A DNA stretch of 28,734 bases from Actinobacteria bacterium UBA2286 (GCA_002345925.1 DDWM01000005.1:1-28734), one strand, 5' to 3'. Positions 7,395 to 15,177 are shown, counted from the stretch's first letter. Translations and numbers: made by a program. The notes: generated by a model from the letters alone, not told the origin.

Positions 7395-8051
7395 TCAGCC
7401 CCGGAGCTTATCCAGAATCAGGCCCTTGATGAGTGCGCGTAGACCCCGATCGAACGGCTCGTCCCACCCCATGTAGCCGGCCTCGCTCATCATGCGCATG
7501 AGGTTTGGGAACTCCTCGGGCGAGATACCGTCCGGCCCCGAACCTGAGGGCCCCGCGCTGTCGTCGGTCCCAGCGATCCGGTTCGCGTAGATGACTGTCG
7601 CGCCGATGATGTACTGGCCCACTACTTCCACCGCTACTGTCGCATCGGTCGCGTCCAGCCCAAGCTCGAACAGGATGCCGAGCAGCTTCTCAATGGGACG
7701 CAGCTGCCCTGGAGTGTTCATCGGCTGGCTCAGCGCGATGGGAGCCGCGTTGACGTGCTTGAGCAGCGCGTTGCGCAGCGCGTATGCCACGGAAAGGATG
7801 CGGTCCTCGGCGCTGGCATCCGGACTTGCGTCAGGAACGTCCATCTCGCTCATGACGGCCTCGAAGATCAGGTCGTACAGCGCGGCCTTGTCCGGCACGT
7901 GATAGTAGAGCGTCATCGTTCCGACGCCCAGCTCAGAAGCCAGGCGCCGCAAAGACAGCGCGTCGAGACTCTCCCGGTCAACGATCGCGATGGCAGCCGA
8001 AATGATCTGCTCTCGCGTGAGGGTCGGTGTGTTCGCTTTCCGAGCAACCAC
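7395..8051 (-). CDS. TetR family repressor, second gene of CPBP operon
   Basis: A 218-residue TetR-type regulator. The N-terminal helix-turn-helix (about residues 12-58) shows LTREQIISAAIAIVD, then LRRLASELGVGTMTLYYHVPDKAALYDLI, the usual recognition helix with its YYH turn. The ligand-binding half is of the TetR_C class. The GTG at 8051 is preceded by AGGAG six bases away. It lies ten bases after the CPBP protease gene and must be co-transcribed with it. Two perfect 15-bp palindromes at the promoter of this pair are the obvious operators, so autorepression is likely. The inducing ligand is unknown. Confidence 0.92.
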   Translation of the reverse strand: MVARKANTPTLTREQIISAAIAIVDRESLDALSLRRLASELGVGTMTLYYHVPDKAALYDLIFEAVMSEMDVPDASPDASAEDRILSVAYALRNALLKHVNAAPIALSQPMNTPGQLRPIEKLLGILFELGLDATDATVAVEVVGQYIIGATVIYANRIAGTDDSAGPSGSGPDGISPEEFPNLMRMMSEAGYMGWDEPFDRGLRALIKGLILDKLRG

Positions 8052-8060
8052 TGTATTCTC

Positions 8061-8990
8061 CTACCGCAGCATGGAGCGGACGGGGGCTGTGGTGAACTGT
8101 TCGGCCGCAAGCGTACTACGACTCGCGCCGGAGGTCGAAGGCGTGACCGCTCTTGAGCGCGCCGACTCGAGGTCGCTGTCGGGGGATAGGACCTCGGTGA
8201 CGCCGGACCCTTTGGTGAACATGGCCTTGCGATTGACGACCACCACGATCACCGCGATGACGGCCAGCATGACCGAGTCCCATGGCTGCGCGTCCGGCCA
8301 GATCGGGCCGTTGAGCTGGAAGTGGTACAAGGCGGCCACGAGCAGACTCCCGCGTGATGAGTTGAACATCTGCGTGAGGATAACTGCCAGAGCCGTTGTG
8401 CCGAGGAAGAAGGGCCCGAACGACCACGCGCTCTGAGGGGTTCCCTCCATGAAGAACGCGGGCAGGTGCCAAAGACCCCAGACACCTCCCAGGATAAGTG
8501 ACGCCCAGATCGGCGCGAACTTGCGCTGAAGCAGGGGCAGCGCCACGCCACGCCAGCCGAACTCCTCCATCGGCCCGATGGCCAGTGCGATGGCGAGCGC
8601 GGGCAGGACCTTGTACCACGGGGTGAAGGGGAACGGGTCCGAGATGTTGCCATTGATCACGGCGCCCGCGTAGAAGACCGCAGGAATACCGAGCACGATG
8701 AACGCCCACCACCTGGCCGGCATGCGCCAGAGCGTCAGGCGCTTCAGGAAGCTGCCGAGCCCGCGGAGGCCGGAGTGCTTCAGCGTCAGTGCGAGTCCCG
8801 CGATCGCAGGCGCATAGACCGAGATCACGAAGAGCGGGTTGGTGTAGCCCACGGGGCCGAAGATCCGCACGAGTTCGTCGGGAAACGCGAAGTACAGCGA
8901 CATGAGGCCCCACGACAGGCCAAACGCGATCGTGAAGAAGGGCCAGAGCGTCTTCACGGTCATGCCCTTCTTGCTGTTACGTGTCTTCAT
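8061..8990 (-). CDS. CPBP family intramembrane glutamic endopeptidase
   Basis: A 309-residue integral membrane protein of the CPBP (CAAX protease and bacteriocin-processing, Abi) family. Several membrane helices are evident. The catalytic motifs are in order: PMEEFGWRG (EExxxR, near residue 142), GVWGLWHLP (near 170) and ALYHFQLNG (near 220). Members cleave substrates within the membrane or protect against bacteriocins. The C-terminal 50 residues (after NRKAMFTKG) are a polar, Ser/Thr-rich tail that is not part of the family core. AAGGAG lies six bases before the ATG. The gene leads an operon with the TetR regulator, so it is probably induced when a compound releases the repressor; self-immunity or drug response is a reasonable but unproven role. 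Confidence 0.9.
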   Translation of the reverse strand: MKTRNSKKGMTVKTLWPFFTIAFGLSWGLMSLYFAFPDELVRIFGPVGYTNPLFVISVYAPAIAGLALTLKHSGLRGLGSFLKRLTLWRMPARWWAFIVLGIPAVFYAGAVINGNISDPFPFTPWYKVLPALAIALAIGPMEEFGWRGVALPLLQRKFAPIWASLILGGVWGLWHLPAFFMEGTPQSAWSFGPFFLGTTALAVILTQMFNSSRGSLLVAALYHFQLNGPIWPDAQPWDSVMLAVIAVIVVVVNRKAMFTKGSGVTEVLSPDSDLESARSRAVTPSTSGASRSTLAAEQFTTAPVRSMLR

Positions 8991-9036
8991 CGGTAGCTCC
9001 TTCTGCTCGGCTCACGCCGGTTGTGTTCTTGTCGAA

Positions 9037-9051
9037 TAGTACGATGTACTA
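9037..9051. promoter_or_regulatory. Operator 1 of the CPBP-tetR operon
   Basis: TAGTACGATGTACTA has perfect 6-bp arms (TAGTAC, GTACTA) around GAT. It lies downstream of the predicted -10 element, between promoter and CPBP start. Its 11-bp core is the exact reverse complement of the core in operator 2, centre-to-centre distance 34 bp. Confidence 0.8.
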
Positions 9052-9066
9052 ATGCCTACGACATAA

Positions 9067-9095
9067 CTTATCGTACATCGTACGAGAAAAGTCAA
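9067..9095 (-). promoter_or_regulatory. Promoter of the CPBP-tetR operon
   Basis: On the minus strand TTGACT (9095-9090) and GATAAG (9072-9067) are spaced by 17 bases. Operator 2 fills the spacer between them, which fits direct blockage of RNA polymerase by the TetR protein. Confidence 0.6.
9071..9085. promoter_or_regulatory. Operator 2 of the CPBP-tetR operon
   Basis: TCGTACATCGTACGA has perfect 6-bp arms (TCGTAC, GTACGA) around ATC and lies between the -35 and -10 hexamers. Confidence 0.8.
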
Positions 9096-9220
9096 GAGGC
9101 TGTTCAGAAGAGATTTGTTTCAAGCTACACAGGATTGCCCGACACGGTTCTCGGCGAACTGGGTTATGGTCGCAGTTCGAATTACAACTGCCTGCACCAA
9201 ATGCCGAGGAGCGACCGCAA

Positions 9221-9652
9221 GTGACTGAGGACTTGAGCCTAGCTGTTATTGCCGCGCGTGCTGCGCTGGGGCTGTGCGCGCCGGATCCTCTATTGAGCGA
9301 GCACGGGATACCGCTTCCCAGCGTGAGCCAGGCGGCCTGGACGCTGCTTGAGCTCCACATCAGCGACATCGCCTCGGGCATACTCCGGCCCGAAGAGGGC
9401 ATGCGCGTGATCTGCGCCGAGGTGATTCGACCGGCGGGTATGGCTCACAGCATGTACAAGCGACCGGGTGAGTCGCACGACATAGGTGAGCTGCTGGCGC
9501 TGGAGGACGAGTACGACGAAATTCGCCGCCACGAGCTGCGCGCCGGGAGCGCTGATCAGCGTCGGCCGGGCGTCGACGCCCAGGTGCTCGCGGAGGCCAG
9601 GGAGTGGCTCGCCCGAAACGCGGACAGGGATGGCCTGCATAAACTGTTCTGA
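9221..9652 (+). CDS. Hypothetical protein
   Basis: A 143-residue soluble protein that I do not recognise. It appears largely helical, with LSLAVIAARAALGL at the start, an acidic middle (ELLALEDEYDEIRRHEL) and a helical end (QVLAEAREWLARNADRDGLHKLF). It has no signal peptide, membrane segment or metal motif. The GTG start at 9221 lies nine bases after GAGGAG. An ATG at 9201 is in another frame. It stands alone between the divergent CPBP promoter region and the next secreted protein. Confidence 0.7.
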   Translation: MTEDLSLAVIAARAALGLCAPDPLLSEHGIPLPSVSQAAWTLLELHISDIASGILRPEEGMRVICAEVIRPAGMAHSMYKRPGESHDIGELLALEDEYDEIRRHELRAGSADQRRPGVDAQVLAEAREWLARNADRDGLHKLF

Positions 9653-9689
9653 ACACTGTTAAGTGTCAGTGCGCTGTGATATGCAGGAG

Positions 9690-9717
9690 TTGTCAATATA
9701 ACCGAGAAGGTTATGAC
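9690..9717 (+). promoter_or_regulatory. Possible promoter of the second wall-binding protein gene
   Basis: TTGTCA (9690-9695) and TATGAC (9712-9717) are spaced by 16 bases and lie 31 bases before the GTG at 9748. The -35 has five matches, the -10 four. Confidence 0.4.
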
Positions 9718-9747
9718 CGTGAGTGAAACACGACTTTGGGGGGAAAT

Positions 9748-11193
9748 GTGAAGCGTTCTCTGGTTCGGCGACTCTTTGTGGTGGTTCTTGCGGGAGTCTT
9801 GATGGTGGGAACCCCGCTCTTCTCTGCGACCGCCTCGGCGGCGGAGTGGGAGAAACCCCTGACCGTGGCGCCATCCTGGGCGGTACCTAGCTCGGGACAA
9901 CGCACCTTGGCGGTTGGAACAGCGAGCTATAACGGTCCGCTGATGAACCTGACGAACACTGGTAGTGTGGGCGTCGAGGAGATTGCCTGGTACGGTGTTT
10001 GGCTCTTCCCCGGGCAGAGACTAGAGGTCCGCCTGAGCACCGCGAAGGACTTCGTTCTCTTGCTGGCGGATGAGAATGAGGTCTTCGCAGGGGCAGACTC
10101 GGTCGCCTCCGGTACCGAATCGCTCTCATACAGCCATGACGACTACGTCACGGGTCCCATTGTCGTATGGATTGGCGCTGGAGGATTCAAGGGCGGCTCG
10201 TACACCCTTCGCGTTTCGATGACAGACGCGCCCGTTGACCCGGCACTCGCGCGAATCGCTGGTACCGATCGCTACGCCACTGCGGTGAAGGCGTCGCAGG
10301 ATGCGTTCGCAGCCGCTGATACTGTCATTATCGCAACCGGAGCGAACTTCCCGGATGCGCTCGCGGCAGCCGGACTTTGCGGTGTATACGATGCTCCGCT
10401 GCTTCTCGTTCCCGCAGCCAGCCTCCCCTCGGCCGTGTCTGCCGAGATCAACCGGCTTGGTGCAACCAAGGCGATCATCATCGGGGGGACCGGCTCCGTG
10501 TCTTCCAACGTCCAGAAGGCGCTGGCGGCGAAGCCCGCGCTTGCGGGCAACGTTAGCCGGATCGCCGGCGTCGACCGGTACCACACCGCGAGGCTCGTCG
10601 CCGAGGCCATGCACACGGAAATGGGCACGCCTCTGACCGAAGCCATAGTGGTTTGTGGCACCAACTACGCTGACGCGCTGAGCGCGTCTCCGCTTGCCTA
10701 CGCCGCCAATCGGCCCATCCTGTTGACGCCGACCAAGTCCGCACACTCAGCTGTTCTCAGCGCTCTGGCTACTATCGAAGCGCAGAACGTGACGATCATC
10801 GGCGGGACGACGGCTGTTAGCGTAGCCGCCGAACAGCAGATCGCTTCGAAGCTCGGCACTCCGCCACGCAGATGGGCAGGCGCCGATCGTTTCGAGACGG
10901 CGTGCATGGTCGCCGAGAATGCTGTTGATGCAGGTGACCTGTCGCGCGACTTCATCGGTTACGCATGCGGCTATGGGTTCCCTGATGGTCTCTCGGGCGG
11001 AGTAGCGTCTGGTCGCAAGGGCGGCGCGTTGTTGCTCACCAAGTCCTGGTTGGAACCTACGCCTGTGGCGTACTACAACACCGACTCCAATGGTGTGACC
11101 TCTTCTGCGCGGGTCTTTGGAGGCTCTGGAGTGGTATGGGGTAACGTGCTCGGCATGATCAACAGCCACTTTCAATTCGTAGGCGCTCCGTAG
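9748..11193 (+). CDS. Secreted protein with three cell-wall-binding type 2 repeats
   Basis: A 481-residue surface protein. The signal peptide (KRSLVRRLFVVVLAG, cleavage near ASA-AEW) is followed by a beta-rich domain at about 30-160 with LFPGQRLEVRLSTAKDFVLLL and GSYTLRVSM, which resembles the PPC-type beta-sandwich of secreted proteins. Three CW_binding_2 repeats fill about 165-481, starting at RIAGTDRYATA, RIAGVDRYHTA and RWAGADRFETA, with NFPDAL, NYADAL and GFPDGL cores. These should hold the protein on a wall polymer. The GTG at 9748 sits four bases behind a run of G residues; a TTG twelve bases upstream overlaps that run. It differs from its three relatives in the window in the N-terminal domain only. 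The specific role is unknown. Confidence 0.92.
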   Translation: MKRSLVRRLFVVVLAGVLMVGTPLFSATASAAEWEKPLTVAPSWAVPSSGQRTLAVGTASYNGPLMNLTNTGSVGVEEIAWYGVWLFPGQRLEVRLSTAKDFVLLLADENEVFAGADSVASGTESLSYSHDDYVTGPIVVWIGAGGFKGGSYTLRVSMTDAPVDPALARIAGTDRYATAVKASQDAFAAADTVIIATGANFPDALAAAGLCGVYDAPLLLVPAASLPSAVSAEINRLGATKAIIIGGTGSVSSNVQKALAAKPALAGNVSRIAGVDRYHTARLVAEAMHTEMGTPLTEAIVVCGTNYADALSASPLAYAANRPILLTPTKSAHSAVLSALATIEAQNVTIIGGTTAVSVAAEQQIASKLGTPPRRWAGADRFETACMVAENAVDAGDLSRDFIGYACGYGFPDGLSGGVASGRKGGALLLTKSWLEPTPVAYYNTDSNGVTSSARVFGGSGVVWGNVLGMINSHFQFVGAP

Positions 11194-11242
11194 GGACTGC
11201 TCTGCACGGTTCACCGGATCGTAAGCTAGATTGTTCACAGTG

Positions 11243-11274
11243 CTGCCGGGTCTCCTCAGGAGGCTCGGCAGTTT
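11243..11274 (+). terminator. Intrinsic terminator after the second wall-binding gene
   Basis: CTGCCG (11243-11248) pairs with CGGCAG (11266-11271) and an inner CTCC/GGAG stem closes the top, with a symmetric 3x3 internal loop. TTT follows directly. Confidence 0.7.
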
Positions 11275-11284
11275 CCGTCTTCGT

Positions 11285-11299
11285 GACCCGCAACGGGTC
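11285..11299. repeat. 15-bp palindrome before the SufS-like gene
   Basis: GACCCG and CGGGTC surround CAA. It lies 50 bases before the ATG at 11350 and could be an operator or a small leader hairpin. Confidence 0.3.
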
Positions 11300-11349
11300 G
11301 CTCGCGTTAGACTGGTGACTGACACGATTCCCGGGCAAAGGACGCAGCC

Positions 11350-12546
11350 ATGGCATTCCAGGTCGACGCAGTCCGAGCACAGTTCCCGGCGCTCCTTGAG
11401 GGTGCCGCCCACTTCGACGCACCCGGCGGCACGCTCATGCCGACCGTCGTGGCCGAGGCCGTCCGCGACACGATGATCTCTGCTACCTGCCAGCGCGGCA
11501 CGATCACCCCTGCCGAGAGGCGCACCGACGCCATCGTTCTCGGCGCGCGTCAGGCGATCGCGGATCTTCTCGGCGTGGATGCTGGCGGTGTTGTCTTCGG
11601 GCGAAGCATGACACAGCTCACTTTCGACATCGCGCGGACAATCGCACAGTCGTGGGGCCCCGGCGATGAAGTCGTCGTCTCTCGGCTGGATCACGATGCG
11701 AATATCCGTCCGTGGGAGTACGCCGCGAAGCGCTCAGGCGCGACCCTGCGCTACGCCGAGTTCGACCCGGCTACCGGCGAGATCACGGCCGACGACGTTG
11801 AGCAGCAGCTCTCCGAGCGCACGCGGCTTGTAGCCATCACCGCAGCGTCCAACCTCATCGGCACCCGTCCGGCGATTCGCGAGATCGCCGAGCGCGTTCA
11901 TGCGCGCGGCGCGCTCCTGTACGTGGATGGCGTGCACAACACGCCGCACACGTTCGTCGATGTTCCCGAGATGGGCGCCGACTTCTACGTGTGCTCGCCG
12001 TACAAGTTCTGTGGTCCGCACATCGGCGTGCTGGTTGCATCTCCCGCGCTTCTCGAGACGCTTTCGCCTGAGAAGCTGCTTCCCTCGGCGAACACAGTGC
12101 CCGAGCGGTTCGAGCTTGGCACGCCGTCGTGGGAGCTTCTGGCCGGCACGACTGCGGCCGTCGACTTCCTGGCGGGTCTCGGCGAGGCGGCACCTACTCG
12201 GCGCGAACGGCTGCGAAGCGCGATGACCGCACTTGAGGCGCACGAGGACTCGCTGCGTCGTGCGCTTGAGGCTGGCCTGGCCGAGCACCCGCGCGTCACC
12301 ATCTACTCGCGCGCGCAGGTGCGCACGCCCACGCTGCTCTTCACGGTGGACGGCATGGAGTCGCTCGAAGTCACGCGGCGTCTCGGCGAGTACAACATCA
12401 ACGCGCCCGCTAGCTCGTTCTACGCGCTTGAAGCATCGCGCGCGCTTGGGTTGGGCGATGCCGGCGGAGTTCGCCTCGGCCTGGCCCCTTACAGCGGTGC
12501 CGAGGATATCGACCGCGTGCTTGAGGCGCTGAAGAGCATCATCTGA
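11350..12546 (+). CDS. SufS-like class V aminotransferase (VC1184 type) without desulfurase cysteine
   Basis: A cytoplasmic PLP enzyme of 398 residues. The fold type I, class V features are clear: SRLDHDANIRPW, TAASNLIGT, LYVDGVHNTPH and the PLP lysine in SPYKFCGPHIG (K219). It resembles the group annotated as cysteine desulfurase-like (VC1184 family). In true SufS/IscS enzymes a conserved cysteine sits in a loop in the C-terminal domain; here the matching segment reads INAPASSFYALEASRALG with no cysteine. Persulfide formation by the known mechanism is therefore unlikely, and a lyase or epimerase-like reaction on an amino acid is possible. The ATG lies seven bases after AAAGGA. No suf or isc genes are nearby. 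The following gene starts 19 bases after its stop. Confidence 0.87.
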   Translation: MAFQVDAVRAQFPALLEGAAHFDAPGGTLMPTVVAEAVRDTMISATCQRGTITPAERRTDAIVLGARQAIADLLGVDAGGVVFGRSMTQLTFDIARTIAQSWGPGDEVVVSRLDHDANIRPWEYAAKRSGATLRYAEFDPATGEITADDVEQQLSERTRLVAITAASNLIGTRPAIREIAERVHARGALLYVDGVHNTPHTFVDVPEMGADFYVCSPYKFCGPHIGVLVASPALLETLSPEKLLPSANTVPERFELGTPSWELLAGTTAAVDFLAGLGEAAPTRRERLRSAMTALEAHEDSLRRALEAGLAEHPRVTIYSRAQVRTPTLLFTVDGMESLEVTRRLGEYNINAPASSFYALEASRALGLGDAGGVRLGLAPYSGAEDIDRVLEALKSII

Positions 12547-12565
12547 CGTGAGGCTGGGGGAGCGG

Positions 12566-13039
12566 ATGGCGGCTTCGAGCAAGCGACGGTTCGCGATCTT
12601 GCTGGCGGCTGTCGCCGTCGTAGCTGTCGTGTTACTGCTGGCCGCCGTCGTTGGCGGGCTCCAACTCGCTTCGACCACGGCACCGCAAGCCACCACCCCG
12701 GTGGCAGCCGACGACGCGGCTGCAGCCGCCTTCCGGCAGCAGGCAAGCGACGTCCAGATGTCGGGCTCAGGCGTCGTCGACCGGCTCCTCGCTGACGACA
12801 ACGACGGCAGCCGGCACCAGCGCTTCATCCTCAAGCTAGCCTCGGGTCAGACGCTGCTTATCGCGCATAACATCGACATCGCGCCGAGAGTGACGGGCCT
12901 GGCCGAGGGAGACCCGGTCGAGTTCTACGGCGTGTACGAGTACAACGCAGACGGCGGCGTAATTCACTGGACACATCATGATCCGGACGGCAAACACGTG
13001 TCCGGATGGCTCAAGCACGACGGGCAGACGTACCAGTAG
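12566..13039 (+). CDS. DUF3465 domain protein with N-terminal membrane anchor
   Basis: A 157-residue exported or membrane-anchored protein. A basic start (SSKRRF) and one long hydrophobic helix (about residues 8-32) are followed by an Ala/Thr-rich linker, then the DUF3465 domain (about 60-157): SGSGVVDRLLADDNDGSRHQRF, SGQTLLIAHNIDIAPR, and VIHWTHHDPDGKHVSGWLKH. Family members are small proteins of unknown function, often with a preserved HWTHHDP stretch that could bind metal or nucleic acid. The ATG at 12566 is close behind GGGGGAG; a GTG 18 bases upstream in frame has no visible site. It follows the SufS-like gene closely and may be co-transcribed. Confidence 0.88.
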   Translation: MAASSKRRFAILLAAVAVVAVVLLLAAVVGGLQLASTTAPQATTPVAADDAAAAAFRQQASDVQMSGSGVVDRLLADDNDGSRHQRFILKLASGQTLLIAHNIDIAPRVTGLAEGDPVEFYGVYEYNADGGVIHWTHHDPDGKHVSGWLKHDGQTYQ

Positions 13040-13083
13040 CCAGCGGAGCCGACGCACGCGTCACCGACGCCGCGGTCAAATAG

Positions 13084-13488
13084 TTAGCTCAGACCACAAG
13101 TCCCGTACATCAGAAGGCCCAGAAGCAAGATGAGGCCGTATGCGACCAACACGCCCTTACCAAAATTCCAGAGCGGACCGTTGTTGGTGTGCTTGCCCGC
13201 TGCGAACGCGATAAGCCCACCGATGAGGAGCAGGATCTGCGCGGTCGCGACTATGACGCCATAGATCACGTCCATGGAATCGCCAAGAAGGTTGGTCAGC
13301 AGTATTCCCAGAATCGTGGTCGCGACGAGAAGCAGTATCGGAGAGACGCAGCCGTTACCGAAGGCCGCCCCATCCTTGTTTGGAACAGGCCTCTGCGGCG
13401 GCGGTGGTGGCTCCGGAACGAAATATCGCTTTTCTGGTATGGGCTCTTGCGGGGTGCTTTCGTTGTTAGAAAGACTCGTCTCGTCCAC
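13084..13488 (-). CDS. Small membrane protein with RYFVPEPP motif, paralogue of the next gene
   Basis: A 134-residue protein. A polar N-terminal part of about 45 residues includes the motif KRYFVPEPP and proline runs. Three hydrophobic segments follow (about 50-75, 80-105 and 110-132). It aligns end to end with the product of 13524-13964: both begin DETxL, carry RYFxPEPP, share the pattern of three membrane helices and a FGxGxLVAY motif before the last helix, and end in a short GxC tail. The open frame extends 25 codons further upstream, but the GTG at 13488, behind GGAGAGG, gives the same start as the paralogue and avoids overlap with it. It is the last gene of the operon. Function is unknown. 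Confidence 0.8.
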   Translation of the reverse strand: MDETSLSNNESTPQEPIPEKRYFVPEPPPPPQRPVPNKDGAAFGNGCVSPILLLVATTILGILLTNLLGDSMDVIYGVIVATAQILLLIGGLIAFAAGKHTNNGPLWNFGKGVLVAYGLILLLGLLMYGTCGLS

Positions 13489-13523
13489 TCGGAACCTCTC
13501 CAACGCTCTGCCGAAGATGAGTA

Positions 13524-13964
13524 CTAGCCGAGCAGCCCTCCGCCGGCGCCCAGGACGAGGCATGAGCCGAATACCAGCAGCAGGAGTAGTGCGCCAGCCG
13601 CATAGGCGACCAGGCCGCCCAGGCCAAAGCTCTTAAGGCGCACGTTGCCATTCGCCTTGCCCACGATGAAAGAGACCAACACGGCGACGAATAGAAGCGG
13701 CTCCAGCCCCATCGGGATCATGTACAGGAACTGGTCCAGGCCGCTCCCAACGGTATCCGCAATGGTCCCCAGAATCGGTATCAGCATCCCGGCCACGGTC
13801 ATGAGAATTATCGGGGCCATCAATCCTAGCGCGAGGAACAGACCATCCGTTTTCGGCTTCACTGGTGGTTCCGGAGTGAAGTATCGCCGATCGGGTACAG
13901 GCGCAGGCGGCGCAGGCGGCGCATCCGGTGCGACTCCGTTCTCGGGAAGATTCGTTTCGTCCAT
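13524..13964 (-). CDS. Small membrane protein with RYFTPEPP motif
   Basis: A 146-residue protein, paralogous to its downstream neighbour. The N-terminal 45 residues are polar and rich in proline and alanine and hold DRRYFTPEPP. Three hydrophobic segments follow, the last ending in a glycine-rich tail (LGAGGGLLG). The ATG at 13964 directly abuts the TAA of the Lgt-like gene, with AAGGGGG seven bases upstream, so translation is coupled. A tandem duplication explains the pair. The polar N-terminus with its invariant RYFxPEPP could be a docking motif facing the cytoplasm; this is a guess from conservation between just two sequences. Confidence 0.82.
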   Translation of the reverse strand: MDETNLPENGVAPDAPPAPPAPVPDRRYFTPEPPVKPKTDGLFLALGLMAPIILMTVAGMLIPILGTIADTVGSGLDQFLYMIPMGLEPLLFVAVLVSFIVGKANGNVRLKSFGLGGLVAYAAGALLLLLVFGSCLVLGAGGGLLG

Positions 13965-14738
13965 TTAGGAACCCCCTTCGGCAGAACCAGATGCCTTCCT
14001 GTACATGCCTTTGATGATGTAAGCGACCACGACCCCCAGCGATACAACCTGATAATACGTCAGTCCCATCATCCATACAGGATTGACCCGTATGAACTCG
14101 ATGAGGAACCGCCAGCTGAAGTAAGTGATCATGAAGAGTCGGAAGAGCTCTCCGGGCGCGAGGCGGTCCTTCATGAGCTGCGAGTAGAAGAACAAGCCGA
14201 GCACGAACAGCGCTTCGTAGAGCTGCGTTGGGTTGCGGAGTACGCCGTCACCGAAGTTCACGCCCCACGGCAGCGACGTCGGGGTGCCGTAACAGCAGCC
14301 GGCTAAGAAGCACCCGATGCGCCCGAAGAAGATGCCCGTGGTTAGCGAGGGCACCAGGTAGTTCCCCAGCCGCTGCTTGATGCCGAGGCGGCGCTTCACG
14401 AGCCAGACCGCCAGCACGCCACCGATGATGCCTCCGACGATCGTGCGGCCCGAGAGCCAGACCGCAGGGTCCAGCGGAGTCGCGATGATCTGCGGCAGAC
14501 TCACGATCCACATCGGCACCTTGGCACCGAGGATGCCGCCAACCAATGCGGCAAGCGCGATGTAGAGGCCGTTGTTCCCGACCGCGCGGTCTTTGGTGTT
14601 ATAGCGGTAGAGCAACACCGCCGCCACCAGGCCGAGCGTCACGAAGAACGAGTACGTGGCTACAGGCTGTCCGCCGATGGTGAACAGCACGGGCTTTACG
14701 CCCCACACAGCGGGGTGAGCGTGGAGGTCCGGGATCAC
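13965..14738 (-). CDS. Lgt-like membrane protein lacking canonical catalytic residues
   Basis: A 257-residue integral membrane protein of the prolipoprotein diacylglyceryl transferase (Lgt) superfamily. The family frame is plain: GRIG motif, RNPTQLYEA (canonical RHPSQLYE), and SWRFLIEFIR (arginine and glutamate equivalent to R239 and E243 of E. coli). The Lgt signature is changed, however: GRIGNFxNGE reads GRIGCFLAGCCYG, so N146 and E151 are both cysteine, and the HGG motif with H103 reads VGG. H103 and N146 are needed for lipoprotein lipidation in E. coli. This protein therefore probably handles a diacylglyceryl lipid in another reaction, or binds metal through its cysteines. The GTG start overlaps the upstream stop (GTGA), and the downstream ATG follows its stop directly. 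A housekeeping lgt is expected elsewhere in the genome. Confidence 0.88.
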   Translation of the reverse strand: MIPDLHAHPAVWGVKPVLFTIGGQPVATYSFFVTLGLVAAVLLYRYNTKDRAVGNNGLYIALAALVGGILGAKVPMWIVSLPQIIATPLDPAVWLSGRTIVGGIIGGVLAVWLVKRRLGIKQRLGNYLVPSLTTGIFFGRIGCFLAGCCYGTPTSLPWGVNFGDGVLRNPTQLYEALFVLGLFFYSQLMKDRLAPGELFRLFMITYFSWRFLIEFIRVNPVWMMGLTYYQVVSLGVVVAYIIKGMYRKASGSAEGGS

Positions 14739-15175
14739 CGCTTACCCGTTATCGCGCAGCAGCCGCCACCCTTGGTGAGGCATCCGTAGATCTTGTAGGC
14801 CGGGCAGGCACCAAGCGCGCTTGCGGTCTTGAGCGCTGCGAACACCGCGATCGCGTAGACGGCGTACGGCTTGTCGTGCAGCACGAGCGACAGGCACACA
14901 AGCGCCAGCAAAGCGCCAAGGCCGTGCGCCACGCGCATCGCTTTGATGTCGAGGACAACGTCTTTCGACGCGACAACGCGCCCAACGGTCTTGGTGTAGA
15001 TCCACACCATCGGTGCGCGGTGGACCTTGAGCGCCGCCGAGAGCGCCATGATCACGAACACTGCGCCGAGCAGATACACCCGGGTGCCTTCGAAGAAGAG
15101 CGCGCCCCACACCATGAGCGCTACCGAATACCGGCAGAACAGAAACGCGTTGCGTTGGATGGTCACGTTCGCCAC
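14735..15175 (-). CDS. DUF4395 family membrane protein
   Basis: A protein of 146 residues (150 if the upstream GTG at 15187 is used). It shows the DUF4395 pattern: IQRNAFLFCRYSVAL at the start, four hydrophobic segments, and a cysteine-rich end with ALGACPAYKIYGCLTKGGGCC. DUF4395 proteins have no proven function; they are often found beside thiol-redox proteins. The cysteines of the tail resemble those in the adjacent Lgt-like protein. GTG at 15175 is chosen because GGGGG lies five bases upstream; with 15187 the gene would overlap the methyltransferase gene by ten bases. Its stop overlaps the Lgt-like start. Confidence 0.85.
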   Translation of the reverse strand: MANVTIQRNAFLFCRYSVALMVWGALFFEGTRVYLLGAVFVIMALSAALKVHRAPMVWIYTKTVGRVVASKDVVLDIKAMRVAHGLGALLALVCLSLVLHDKPYAVYAIAVFAALKTASALGACPAYKIYGCLTKGGGCCAITGKR

Positions 15176-15177
15176 GA

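Noticed and set aside
10747..11694. Minus-strand open frame of 315 codons
   Set aside because: Spans the end of one real gene, a terminator and the start of another; composition is not protein-like.
11734..12834. Long minus-strand open frame of 366 codons opposite the SufS-like gene
   Set aside because: Arginine-rich, no family resemblance, no start signal; a shadow of the high-GC coding strand.
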